DNA from: Archilochus colubris
Lineage: Eukaryota; Chordata; Aves; Apodiformes; Trochilidae
DNA length: 64,000 nt
Assembly: GCA_023079485.1 (NCBI GenBank)
Contig: CM041115.1
Location: forward strand, 31,114,826 to 31,178,825
Reading direction: 5' to 3'
The notes below the pieces were generated by a model, which worked only from the letters and a program-made list of their open reading frames with translations, was not told the origin of the DNA and ran no database searches. Below are positions 1-9,680 of the stretch, piece after piece (the stretch's first letter is position 1; each line of letters opens with the position of its first letter). The position numbers and the translations under genes are program-made.

Positions 1-55
1 GAGGGCAACAAGGTAGGACCACCAATCGGATCATCTAGTTCGGTTCCCAGTCATC

Positions 56-888
56 ACAGAATCATAGAATTCATAGATTAAGTTAGAAGGCAGCTTAGAG
101 ATCATCTACTCCAGCCTCCATGCAATGAGAAGGATGCCTGTTATCTAGACAAGGTTGCTCAAAACCTCATCCAACCTGGCTTTGAACACTTCTCATTGCC
201 CTATTGCTGGACACTCTTATGAAAAGCCTTCAACCTTCCTGTATGTTCCCTTCAGGTATTTGAAGGAATCTATAAGGTGCCCCCAGTGTTTAAGGCTGAA
301 GAATCCCAGCTCCCTCTGCCTATCATTTTAGCAGAGGTTCTCCAGTCCCTGAATCATCTTTGTGGCCCTCCTTTGGACTGTTCAAGGAGCTCTATGTCCT
401 TCTTGTGGTAGGGACACCAGAACTGGATGCAGTATTCAAGGTGGGGGTCTCACAAGTGCTGAGTAGAGGGGGAGAATTACCCCTTTTGATCTGCTGGCCA
501 TGTTCATCTTGATGCATCCTAGGATACAGTTGGCTTTCTGAGCTGCATGAGCACACTGCTGGCTCGTGCTGAGCTTTGTGTCAACCAACACCCCCAAGGT
601 CTTCTCTTCAGGGCTATTCTCAACCCACTCTGTACCCATCTTGTAATTGTGCCTGGGGTCGGTCCAGCCCAGATGCAGGACCTTGCACTTGGACTTGCTG
701 AATCTCATGCAGTTAACACTGGCCCATTTCTCAAGCCTGCTAAGGTCCCTCTGGATGGCATTTCTTCCCTTGAGTGAATCCACTGCACCAGACAGCTTGG
801 TGTCATCAGCAGACTGGGAGTACACTCAATGCCCTTGTTTGTGTTACTGACAAAGATGTTAAACAGCACAGCTCCCAGAACAGATCTT
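56..888 (-). mobile_element. CR1 LINE, 3' part, antisense
   Basis: Read on the minus strand this is the last ~830 bp of a CR1 retrotransposon: the C-terminal part of ORF2, then the 3' UTR, ending in the octamer-type terminus visible as ATCATAGAATTCATAG at 60-76. The antisense 3' UTR signature (GTTGCTCAAAACCTCATCCAACC, then the 'upper case' landmarks TCTCCAGTCCCTGAATCATCTTTGTGGCCCTCC split over 160-370) runs in the usual CR1 order. CR1 is the dominant LINE of birds; it is normally 5'-truncated with the 3' end kept, as here. The 5' break near 888 lies just upstream of the reverse transcriptase motif C region. Boundaries are by eye, good to about 20 bp. A further 30-bp CR1-3'-like scrap may lie at 15-50. 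Confidence 0.93.
436..825 (-). pseudogene. CR1 ORF2 reverse transcriptase C-terminal fragment
   Basis: A 129-residue open frame on the minus strand covers the region from reverse transcriptase motif C to the CR1 ORF2 C-terminus. The start of the frame reads SADDTKL, where CR1 usually has FADDTKL, so the two catalytic aspartates survive but the preceding aromatic residue is changed. Downstream are the CR1 landmarks [22 protein letters not shown] and a run ending [10 protein letters not shown]. The methionine at 825 is incidental; the real frame is truncated upstream by the 5' end of the element. It is a dead fragment, too short to encode an active enzyme. Confidence 0.85.
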
Positions 889-1605
889 CACCAGGTTTGT
901 TCTTATATAGCCTTTAATGGACCAGCTGGCAAAACTCTTGTGCCTTGTCACCTGCTGATGGTAACAGCATCAGCTGTCAGCTATCTGAGATAATGTGGAA
1001 ACAGGTGGGATTCGGAATGATTGTTCACACTTGCAGATTTCTGCAGAGACTGCATTGATATTTGTCAGCCAAAATGTAACAGGGAGAAGGGGATTACTTG
1101 TTATATGTTTTTTTTTCAAAGAGTCGTGCTTGACCAAAGCAAAATGAAATTCTGTTCAGTAGAATCTGAAATAAAATGGGGTCCATAGAAATCCTTTTTG
1201 TAAAATGAAACAAGACATCTTCTAATGCTTTATTACTTTTTATAAACTGGGAAAAAAAGGACCTGCAATTGAAATACTAAAATACCATTTGTGGATTATT
1301 TGTGTAGTTTAAGGAGCTCCAAGTGAAATATTTGACATAGAAACAATTTGTCTTTTCAGATGAATTTAATGCAGCTGAAATAGTTTCAATAAACATGAAG
1401 ACGGATTTTTTTTTTCAAGAAAAGGACTGTTAGATCCAATATACCTTCTCTTTCCAACTAAATTATGCACTGACAGCCCCATCAGTAACACTGGCTCAAG
1501 GTGAGCACTTTTTAGAGTCAGTGGGACCCTTGCCAGAGCAAGGGAGAAGAGCTGATCCCTTAGGTGAGAAGAGGATGTGCTGTGATAAAAGACCTTCCTG
1601 AAGGA

Positions 1606-1705
1606 AAGAAAACCAAACCAAATCAAGCCAACAAAAAAACCAAAAAAACAAACCAAAACAAAACAAAAAAAAAACCAAATACAAAAACAAAAGAACCCCA
1701 AACAA
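1606..1705. repeat. A-rich CAAA/CCAAA low-complexity tract
   Basis: About 100 bp made almost only of A with scattered C (AAACCAAACC, AAACAAACC, AAACAAAAC). The open frames on both strands here are consequences of this composition and are not genes. Confidence 0.8.
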
Positions 1706-1814
1706 CAGAAAAACTATCTGGAAAGTCTCGAGATAGTACTTATAATTAGAAACAAATTCAACATAACTTTCCAAACCAAAGAAATAATTACTTTCATTGT
1801 TTCATTTGGAATAC

Positions 1815-1846
1815 TGAAAAAAAAAAAAAAAACAAACAAAAACCCA
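1815..1846. repeat. Poly-A followed by CAAACAAAAACCC
   Basis: A run of about 18 A followed by CAAACAAAAACCCAAACC. It resembles decayed retroposon tails, but no element is recognisable immediately upstream. Confidence 0.6.
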
Positions 1847-4147
1847 AACCAGCATTTTTTTTTGCCAGGCTTTCTGGGTGTTCTGGCAACATGCAATACC
1901 TACATAGCAAGCCTGGCTGGAATTACACCAAACCACAACTTGAGTCACCTGCTGGACACTGAGGAGGAAAGCAAAGCTTCCACAGAAACAACAGTCTACA
2001 GGTCAGGCATATGCAGCCGAGCCATAGGTACCTGGCGGTGCCATTTCTCCTGTTTGTGTCTCCACCTCACCCTTTCCAGCCATCTTATAATACACAATAA
2101 ATTTTAGTCTTTAGGAGAGGTTCAAGTCTAGCACAACTGGTGGTAGCGCTAGTGAAATCATACCCAGTTCACAAATAGCATATGTGCCTGGCTCCCCTCC
2201 TTGAATCACCTGATACCACCTGACATAAATTTCTATACACGTATATATTTATTTTGAGGAAGACTTTACATCAGAGTACATGAAATCCATGATAAATAGC
2301 ATTTATTTTTATTTAACATATGCATTATATTCTAAGCATACACTAAGGAAGGATTTTTGGTTTATTGGTGTCTATCACTAGAATTACACTATCAGAGAAC
2401 CAGAACAATGAGGAGACCATCAGTCTCATGAAATTGTGTGCAGATGCACCGATCAGCTCTTGTTACTGCTTGTTACCAGTTCTCCTTTGCAGCAGCATGG
2501 ACATCTGCAGCAGTAGAAACTGCTGGCTCACAGAAAGAGCTGCTGCTCTAGTTCCACAAGGTGATACTAGCCTTTTGGTTTAGATAAAGGAGCATATTCA
2601 GGGGAGTTTTTTAAATCACTCCTGCTTAACACATGGACTTTCAGAGCACGGACTGGTCACAGGGCATCCAAACTACATTCCTTTAAGGTTAAACAAAACC
2701 AGAAGACACACCCTAGCAGCACATTGATGGCATTCCCACTGCCAAAGGACATTTAGCACAAAAATAGATCAGACCTAGCACAAAAAGGACCCTCCTGAGA
2801 CAGATCTGGTGTGAACATTGGCTCTTCGGTACTGCTCCTGTTGTGCTCTGGAAGTTGCTTGTGTGAAAGTGGTCTCTACCATCTGCCTGAGCATTACTGG
2901 ATGACAAATTGCATTGCGACTGCCTTAACACAATCACTCCAGCCTTAGCTTTTACCTGTGGAGCTGCATCCACATGGTACATCTACTGGATGCAAGTGAA
3001 ATGGACTGGGGTAGGTACAGTGTGGTAAGCAAAGGTTTCTGGCACTCTTGCCCTTAAGTGATCAGAGACCATGTGTGGCAGGTGAGAGCTGATGCCAGCA
3101 CTGAGGCTGAATGATGGGTCAAAGCAAAGCTGTGTCATGTTCTAATCCACTTACTTGGTATACACAGGGCAGGTTCACTGATGTACTTTAGATTATTACC
3201 CATTGAATGTGTGTTTTTCTGCACTCTGTCAGAGTTCACATTGTATCCATCCAGGATGACTGCAGAGCATACTAGATATGACTATGTTTAAATACCTCAT
3301 ATTTTTTCTAGGAAGATTTTGAATGATTTCCTTTGTCTAAATGCCTTCATGATGTGACCAGTGTGCTCAGCTCCTACCAGCTCAGATTTTCTCTCTTTGT
3401 GGCTTTGCTTGCTCTTTTGGCTCTGAATTCACTTACAGAAAGCATTCAGTAACAGTTTATCAAACAATAAATTCAAGGATAAAACTTCCCACTGGATTTA
3501 TAAGAAATAGGAAAACACTATACAGCAAATTCTAGCACCTCTTTCCTTTGGGCAATCACTTCCCACATATGTCAGGGCTGCCAACAAACTTCTGTTGTGT
3601 TTGCTTAGGCATAACATGCCCAGCAGGTCACTATCTCCCTTTCCCTCCTGTGAACTAAAATATTGTTCTCTTAGCAAAGGTTTTATTATGATACAATCCT
3701 ACCCTCCCTAGTTGCAGAACATCCGTGTCCACCAGCAGCGACTTGAAAGCATCAAATGCTTTCCTAAGCTAGTATGCCTTTTTTTGATAAGACATTCCAG
3801 TTGTGTTAGAAAATGCTCCGTGTAATCTCTGACTTAAAAATGTGAAGCCGGACTTTTAAATAAAGAGCTTGTTATTACAGTCCTATTGTTAACCACACGT
3901 GGCAGTATTAGAGAGATACTGTTGTGTATTTAGCCTTTGTTAATAAACCTAAGCCCTGCCTTTGATACTTTGTGGAGATAAAAACTGTACAAAAGCTTGA
4001 AATGCAAATACACTAATGTGTCTATTGCTCAAAGGACTCACAACTTTTAGAGACACAGATTGTCTTATATACTGCAGTCATTGATGCTTCAGTATGAATA
4101 TATGGCATTATGATTTTTAGAAAAGGTGTTATTTTCACTTAGTAGTT

Positions 4148-4920
4148 TCATAGAATAAAAAAATCATTAAATGATTTGGGTTGGAAGGGACCTTAAAGAT
4201 TATCTCATTTCATGCCCATTAGACCAGGTTACTCAAAGTCCTGTCCAATCTATCCTGGAACACTTCCAGGGAAGGGCCATCCATAACTTCCCTGGGCAAC
4301 CTGTGCCAGTGTCTCACCACCTTCACACTAAAGAATTTTCTCCTAATGCCTAATATAAATCTACCCTCTTTCAGCCTTGAAGCATTCCCCCTGACTTCAT
4401 TGCTATATGGCTTTGTAGAAAGTGATTCCCCAGCTTTCCTGTAGGCCCCCTTCTGGTACTGGAGGCCACCATAATGTCTTCCTGAAGACTCCTTTTCTCC
4501 AGGCTGAACAAGCCCAACTCTCTCAGCCTGTCTTCACAGGAGAAGTGCTCCAACTTCATGGCTCTCCTCTGGGCTCACTCCAAAAGCTCCAAGTCCTTCT
4601 TGTGTTGGGGACTCCAGAGATGGACACAGTACTCCAGGTGGGCTCTCACAAGAGCAGAGTAGAGGGGAAGACCTACAGTGCCCTGACCCATGTGCAGGGC
4701 CCTTGCAGGGCCCTTGCACTTCACCCTCTGGAATTTCATCTGGTGGGCCCACCTCTCAAGCCTGTTAAGGTCCTCTGGATGGTATCTCCTCCCTCCAGTG
4801 TCTCAGCTATACCACATCTTGGTGTCACCAGCATATTTGCTGAGGGTGAACCCAATTTCACTGCCTATGTCTCTGACAAAGATGTTAAACAGCAGTGGTC
4901 TGAGTGCTGCATTGCAGACC
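4148..4920 (-). mobile_element. CR1 LINE, 3' half of an interrupted copy
   Basis: The antisense CR1 3' terminus starts at 4148 (TTCATAGAAT ... ATGATTTGGGTTGGAAGG at 4170-4190). The 3' UTR, the ORF2 C-terminal region and the reverse transcriptase motif C region follow in CR1 order up to about 4920. On the minus strand the motif C area reads YAGDTKM instead of FADDTK, so one catalytic aspartate is lost, and the segment before it (LLFNIFVRDIG) is the usual CR1 motif B/C spacer. The copy is collinear with 5434-6250, so both pieces are one insertion split by retroviral sequence. Confidence 0.92.
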
Positions 4921-5433
4921 ATATCACAACTCCTTTTCTCAAAGACTTCTTTAGCTGTGTCACCCCACACAGTGATGTCATGGATGTACTGTAGATGTTC
5001 TGGAGATCCACTCTTTTCCAAGGTATCGTGGGTCAGTCCATGACAGATGGTAGGGCTCTGTTTCCATGTTGGGGCAGTCGATTCCAAGTGTACTGGACAC
5101 CTCTTCAGGTGAAAGCAAACTGTGGCCTGCATTCTGGTGCTATAGGAATAGCAAAAAATGCATTAGCAATGTCAATAGTAGCATACCGCCTGGCTGCCTT
5201 TGACTCCAGCTCGTCCTTAAGTTCTGGTATGTCCGGCACAGCAGCGCTTAGTGTGGTGTAACCTCATTCAGGGCACGATAGTCCACTGTCAGCCTCCACT
5301 CACCATAAGGCTTTGGCACTGGCTATATAGGACTATTGAAGGGTGAGTGAGTCCTGCTGATCACTCCTTGGGTCTCTAGTTGCCAGATCAGCTTGTGAAT
5401 GGGGATCACAGCATCTCTGATGGTGTGATATTG
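4921..5433 (-). pseudogene. Endogenous retrovirus pol remnant (reverse transcriptase), nested in CR1
   Basis: The minus strand between the two CR1 halves encodes pieces of a retroviral reverse transcriptase, not a LINE one. Visible landmarks, from about 5330 down to 4925, are EWRLTVDYRALNEV (the substrate-strand entry region), YATIDIANAFF (motif A with its aspartate) and QYIHDITVWG, where the YxDD box of motif C reads YIHD, so the first catalytic aspartate is replaced by histidine. Stop codons interrupt the upstream part, and a frameshift separates motif A from the WKQSPTICHGL block. Only about 510 bp survive; no LTR, gag, integrase or env is seen next to it. The family is an avian endogenous retrovirus, class not determinable by eye. 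Host is CR1 in the same orientation. Confidence 0.88.
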
Positions 5434-6250
5434 TCATCAATGAACTCATCAGTGACCTTCACTTGGCCACTGAGCTGCTGATCACTACTGTTTGAGTGCA
5501 ACCATCCAGCCAATTCCTTACCTACCAAGTGGTCCATCTATCAAGTCCCTGTCTCTCCAATTTAGAGATGAGGATGTCAAGTCAGACAGTGTCAAATAGT
5601 TTGCTCAAGTCCAGATAGATTTCATCAGTTGCTTTTTCCTTATCCACCAATTCTGTCACCCTTCTGTAGAAGGCCACCCAATTCATGATTTGAAGGCCAC
5701 CAAGGCATGATTTGCCCTTAGCAAAGCTATGTTGCTTGCCACTAACTGTCTCTGTATTCTCCATGTGCCTTAGCACAGTTTCCAGAAGGATCTGCTTCAT
5801 GATCTTGTGAGGTACAGAGGTGAGACTGACTCATCTGTAGTCCACCAGATCTTCCTTTTCCACATTTTTAAAAATGCAGGTTAAGGTTTCTCTTTTCTGG
5901 TCAGTGGGAACTTCACCAGACCCTCATTTAATTTCTAAGTATGATGGGCAGTAGCTTAGCAACCGCTAGTTCCCTCAAGATCTGTGGATGTATCTTTTCA
6001 GGTCCCATGGATTTGCACACCTACATATTCCTTATTCAAACCTTATCTTGTCCTACAGTGGGTAGTTTTTTATCCTCCCAGTCCCTGTTTTTGCCTTCAG
6101 CAACTTGAGCAGTGTGGCCTGAGCACTTGCAAGTGAAAACTGAGACAGAAAAATCACTGACTGCCTCAGCCTTTTCCATATTCTGGGCAACCATGCCTCC
6201 TGTTTCCTTCTGGAGAGGGCTCACATTTTCCCTCGTGTTCCTTTCATTTT
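5434..6250 (-). mobile_element. CR1 LINE, 5' half of the interrupted copy
   Basis: CR1 resumes at about 5434-5446 and runs to about 6250 in antisense. On the minus strand it covers the region before reverse transcriptase motif B back to the segment upstream of the reverse transcriptase. Conserved pieces are EIYLDLSKLFDTV (motif A, aspartate kept, 5582-5640), KGKSCLGGLQIMNWVAF and METVLRHMENTE-like sequence (5700-5800), and the region around SVFTCKC at 6100-6150. Several stops and frameshifts are present. The 5' end at ~6250 is a truncation; no CR1 endonuclease or 5' UTR follows. Confidence 0.9.
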
Positions 6251-6992
6251 AAAGTTTATTTTAATTGTTAAATTTCAGCAGCTTAGTCTCATGGAGATAG
6301 ATATTGTTATCAAAATCTTACAGACATTTTAGTATGAAACCACACTTTCACAACACATAAAACAACAGCTACTGAACCTTCCTTTCATCACCCAAACAAG
6401 CAAACAAACAAAACTTCATAACCCCCAGAATTTTAGGAATATGAAGTGACTCGGAATGAAATTGCAAATGCAATTGCAGGGTGGCTAAGACTGTAAGTTG
6501 TTTTTTTTTCCTTGATGTTTAATGTTGTTTAAAATACAGTATTTTGCAGACATAATTTACACCTACAGTTAACAATATGCTCACATGCTACTGTTCTTTA
6601 TATCCATCTTTTGGCCTTGGCAAAAGCATCTGTTTCACGGGGCAGAAAATTGGAATTAAACTGACTGGTTAAATTAGTTCATTATGTGCTAAGTAGTGGT
6701 TTGGAGCTGTGGGTGTCATTATTGAAATGCTTTTCATGTCTATAGAAAACTAGGAAATCACCTAAAGTAATGGCGGAAAATATTAACTAATGCCAACAGT
6801 ACTTGAAAAGAATGGCTGGATGTGTCAAGTCCTCACTACATGAATCATGTTGGATTATTAGTTCTCATTTCTGAGGCACACCTGTAATGAAAGGGTTTTG
6901 ATGAGAAATAGATTTTAAAAATATGTGAATGATATATTAGAATATGAGTTGTGATTCATATAACCACAAAATTTAACAAACACTGTTATATC

Positions 6993-7087
6993 CACAGCAA
7001 ATTGTAAGTGAAGCCTTGCCTTACTCACAGCAAATTGTAAGTAAGCCTTGCTTACAATCACAGCAAATTGTAAGTGAAGTCTTGGGA
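6993..7087. repeat. 33-bp tandem repeat, three copies
   Basis: The block CACAGCAAATTGTAAGT begins at 6993, 7026 and 7059, a constant 33-bp period, followed each time by GAAG/AAG plus CCTTG or TCTTGG. The copies differ by only a few bases, so the expansion is fairly recent. No coding or regulatory role is evident. Confidence 0.9.
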
Positions 7088-7851
7088 CTCATGAGGAAAC
7101 TGGATTAAAGGGACATTCCTGAAGGAAACAGTTAGCGTACTCTGGTATTTCGGTAGTTATGTGAAAAGTGGTAAAGTGGTTTTCTGTTCTATAGGATATA
7201 TGGCTTACAAGAAAAATCTGCTCTTACAGAAAGTGCACTGCAGTGGTTTTGAATCAGAGTTCAAGGTTTTTCTGGTAACAGGCTGGCAATGGGGAAGTGG
7301 TGACTGTAGATCCTCATAGGAAGCTGGTATCTATTGAGAAATCCCATGGCATGAACACCAGGTCTGATCTCTGAGCACTACAAGGTCATCCATCACAACA
7401 TTGCCAGACACTGACAATTCACTCTGAACATGTGATCCAGCGGGCCATCTATCTGAGAGCCACATTGAAAACATGTGTTCTCTCTACACTGAAGGAAAAA
7501 GAAAAAGTTAAAAGAGGCCACTATTTTCCTTTTTTTAGTTTTCACCTTAAAACATTTCAGGCTGAGACAACAAATGCTGTCCACAAAAAGACATGGGCCC
7601 CATTCCTCTTCAGAAGAGACAGCAAAGCAAGCATTTGTTTGCTTTTGGGATACCAAGGTACAGAAGAAAAACTGGTTTCTTCACCCTCTCAAAGCTGGTA
7701 TCTCACCTTACACAAGCATTCAACATAAGCCACTATTATGCCCTTGAACACACCAGCCAGGGCTTTCAGCAGCTCTCTGCTGACCAGTTCTCTGCAGCCA
7801 AAGCCCCTGACCCCTCTGGATACAGCTTTGCCCTCTCCTATGTATTAATTC

Positions 7852-7889
7852 ATTAAACCCTCCTGTCTACCCAAAAAAAAAAAAAAAAA
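7852..7889 (+). other. ATTAAA signal followed by a 17-A tract: possible retrocopy 3' end
   Basis: ATTAAA at 7852-7857, a common variant poly-A signal, is followed 15 bp later by a pure run of 17 A (7873-7889). That spacing is what the 3' end of a processed transcript copy would show. The sequence upstream (roughly 7590-7850) is open in one frame for 87 residues but matches no gene I recognise, and I could not find a flanking target duplication. It may be only an A-tract beside a chance hexamer. Confidence 0.3.
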
Positions 7890-8876
7890 GCCAACAAGAT
7901 GTTGGACAACAACATGAATGTTCCTCATGGCAGAGGACATTGTTTTGCAACCTAATAAAACCTTCTTGTTCTGTGTGCAGATTTAGTCTCTGAAGGCCAA
8001 GACAGGTGTAATGTTGTTTGAAAACACACAGCAGAGGGAAAGCAAAATGCTTTGGTTGGCAGAGCAGCTGGCTAAGCAGAAGACGATAGAAGAAGGGTGA
8101 CTCTAGTGCAAAGAGCTGAAGACTGGGGGATGATATGACAAGTTTAAAAAATCTTAAAGATGGCAGACAACTTGGATGCTGTTCAGTAAATCTCACAATG
8201 GTAAAGCCCTTAGGATGCACTCAGTGAAACACAGATCAACTGAAGTCAGATAAAAAGGTATTTGTGTACAATGCACCCAATGAACTTCTGGAACTGGCAG
8301 CTAGGAGAGGGTGAGAAGTCTGGCAGTGCCAAGAGGCCCTCAAAAAGAGTTAAACAATTCCTTGTGCGGTATCTATAATTTATAAATGGGTAGTAAGAGT
8401 GTGAGGCAGGGATGTAGCCTGTGTCACCTCTCACTGGTGCTGGGGAAGAGAAACAGGAACAGCTCAGAAGTGTCTGAGTTTATCTGCTTACCTACTAAAG
8501 AGAAGGGTAGACAGCCCAAACTTTTGAAATGTTCTGAAGTTGCAAACAGGCTGACAGTGGAGCTCTTGGAATGTCTCTGTATCCAAGGCTGCATCCAGTA
8601 TCAGAGGCTAGAGCTTTATGGGGCATAGGTGGAAATGATTCTTTTTCCTGGACAAAACTGTGACATACATTCTTATTAAGCAGTGTCTCTGGAGGAGGAC
8701 TGTCCTGCTTCTCTGAAAATGTGGCTTTAATCATACAGTAAAGGGGTCATTGATACTAATACACTGTCATCCTTGCCATTGTATCTCTTTGTATCTTTTG
8801 ACAGTGAAACACACTGAACTCAGTTAATTTATTTGTTTTAATAATGATTGCCTAAATTTTAACACGGTTGGGTATT

Positions 8877-8975
8877 TTGTTGTTGTTGTTATGTTGGAAT
8901 TTTTTTTTTATAAAAGACACGTGTAACCTTTCAGCTGCTCACTGCAAAAAACCAAACCAAACAAACAAAATAAGG
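8877..8975. repeat. GTT microsatellite and CAAA-rich low-complexity patch
   Basis: A short (GTT)n run at 8879-8890, a T9 tract near 8902, and an ACCAAACCAAACAAACAAAAT stretch near 8950-8970. Low complexity only. Confidence 0.6.
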
Positions 8976-9439
8976 AACTTGCTTATGGTTCCCATGCCCC
9001 TTATGCTTGACAGTCTACAGTTACTTATCATGCACTAAGGATTCAGAAAAGACACAAATAAGACATGAATGCTGCTCTTTCTAAGGTGTGTTCATCTTTT
9101 AACAGAGGTAGAAATTTGAGTAGTATCGTCAATGTGACTGTAGTACAGAAAGACAGAAAGGTGGGGGTAGTTAAAAATTTGCTGTTCACTTGGCTTTCAC
9201 CATGCACAGTTGTGACTGACATCCTCACATTGGCAAGGAGCTTCCTGTAATTGGAAAATTCTCTTTGACTGAAGAGACCTCATTTGTAATTACCTTCCTT
9301 CAGTGTATCCCCTACTTGAACTTAACAGATAGACATACATGTAATACCAGATTTGAGATCACTTGTCTCCATATGCATTTGAACTCCTGGATCTCCTGGA
9401 TTCTGTCTCTGATACATAAATCTTGTCAGCTCCCTTCAC

Positions 9440-9570
9440 CCTTTGGTTTGGCTTTTTGTTTTTTGTTTCTTTTTGTTTGTTTGTTTGTTTGGATGGTTGG
9501 GGAGTTTTGTTTGTTTTTCATGGGTTTTGTTTGGTTGGTTTTTGTGGGTTTTGTTTTTGTTGGGCTTTAA
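9440..9570. repeat. GTTT-rich low-complexity tract
   Basis: Repeated TTTGT/GTTTG units (for example (TTTG)n at 9472-9490, then GGTTGG/GGGTTTTG units up to 9570). It generates overlapping open frames in all forward frames, rich in F, W, G and V, which are artefacts of composition. Confidence 0.8.
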
Positions 9571-9680
9571 GGGAGGCTTCGGGGGGCATCTGGAGGGAAG
9601 GGGACCAGGGGATGGGTTCTGCTGTATCGGAATAAAGCAGCTTAGTCTGCAACAACTACTGTGGTTTGTGTTTAGCACTA
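9571..9680 (+). other. Possible LTR 3' portion with AATAAA
   Basis: A GC-richer 60-bp block (GGAGGCTTCGGGGGGCATCTGG and following) is succeeded by AATAAA at 9631-9636 and CAGCTTAGTCTGCAACAAC. This G-rich block, polyadenylation signal and short downstream region resemble the R/U5 side of avian retroviral LTRs. No TG start, CA end or target duplication could be fixed, so this is a tentative reading. Confidence 0.25.

Larger units (their letters stand above)
889..4147. other. Unassigned AT-rich stretch
   Basis: I see no gene, exon series or recognisable element here apart from two A-rich tracts listed separately. Open frames of 60-110 residues occur on both strands, but they are low-complexity (for example phenylalanine-rich frames through the antisense of the A-rich tract) or show no recognisable domain. 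The stretch at 3840-4000 is AT-rich and non-repetitive and contains TTGTTAATAAAC-like sequence; it could be unique regulatory DNA, but nothing proves it. Confidence 0.5.

Noticed and set aside
1366..1774. Hydrophobic minus-strand frames resembling membrane proteins
   Set aside because: Antisense of an A-rich CAAAA tract; phenylalanine/leucine content comes from composition.
4422..4994. 190-residue plus-strand open frame
   Set aside because: It is the antisense of CR1 ORF2/3' UTR; the minus strand carries the CR1 motifs.
6993..7087. CRISPR-like spaced repeats
   Set aside because: Only three direct tandem copies with nearly identical intervening bases, in a vertebrate genome; it is a minisatellite.
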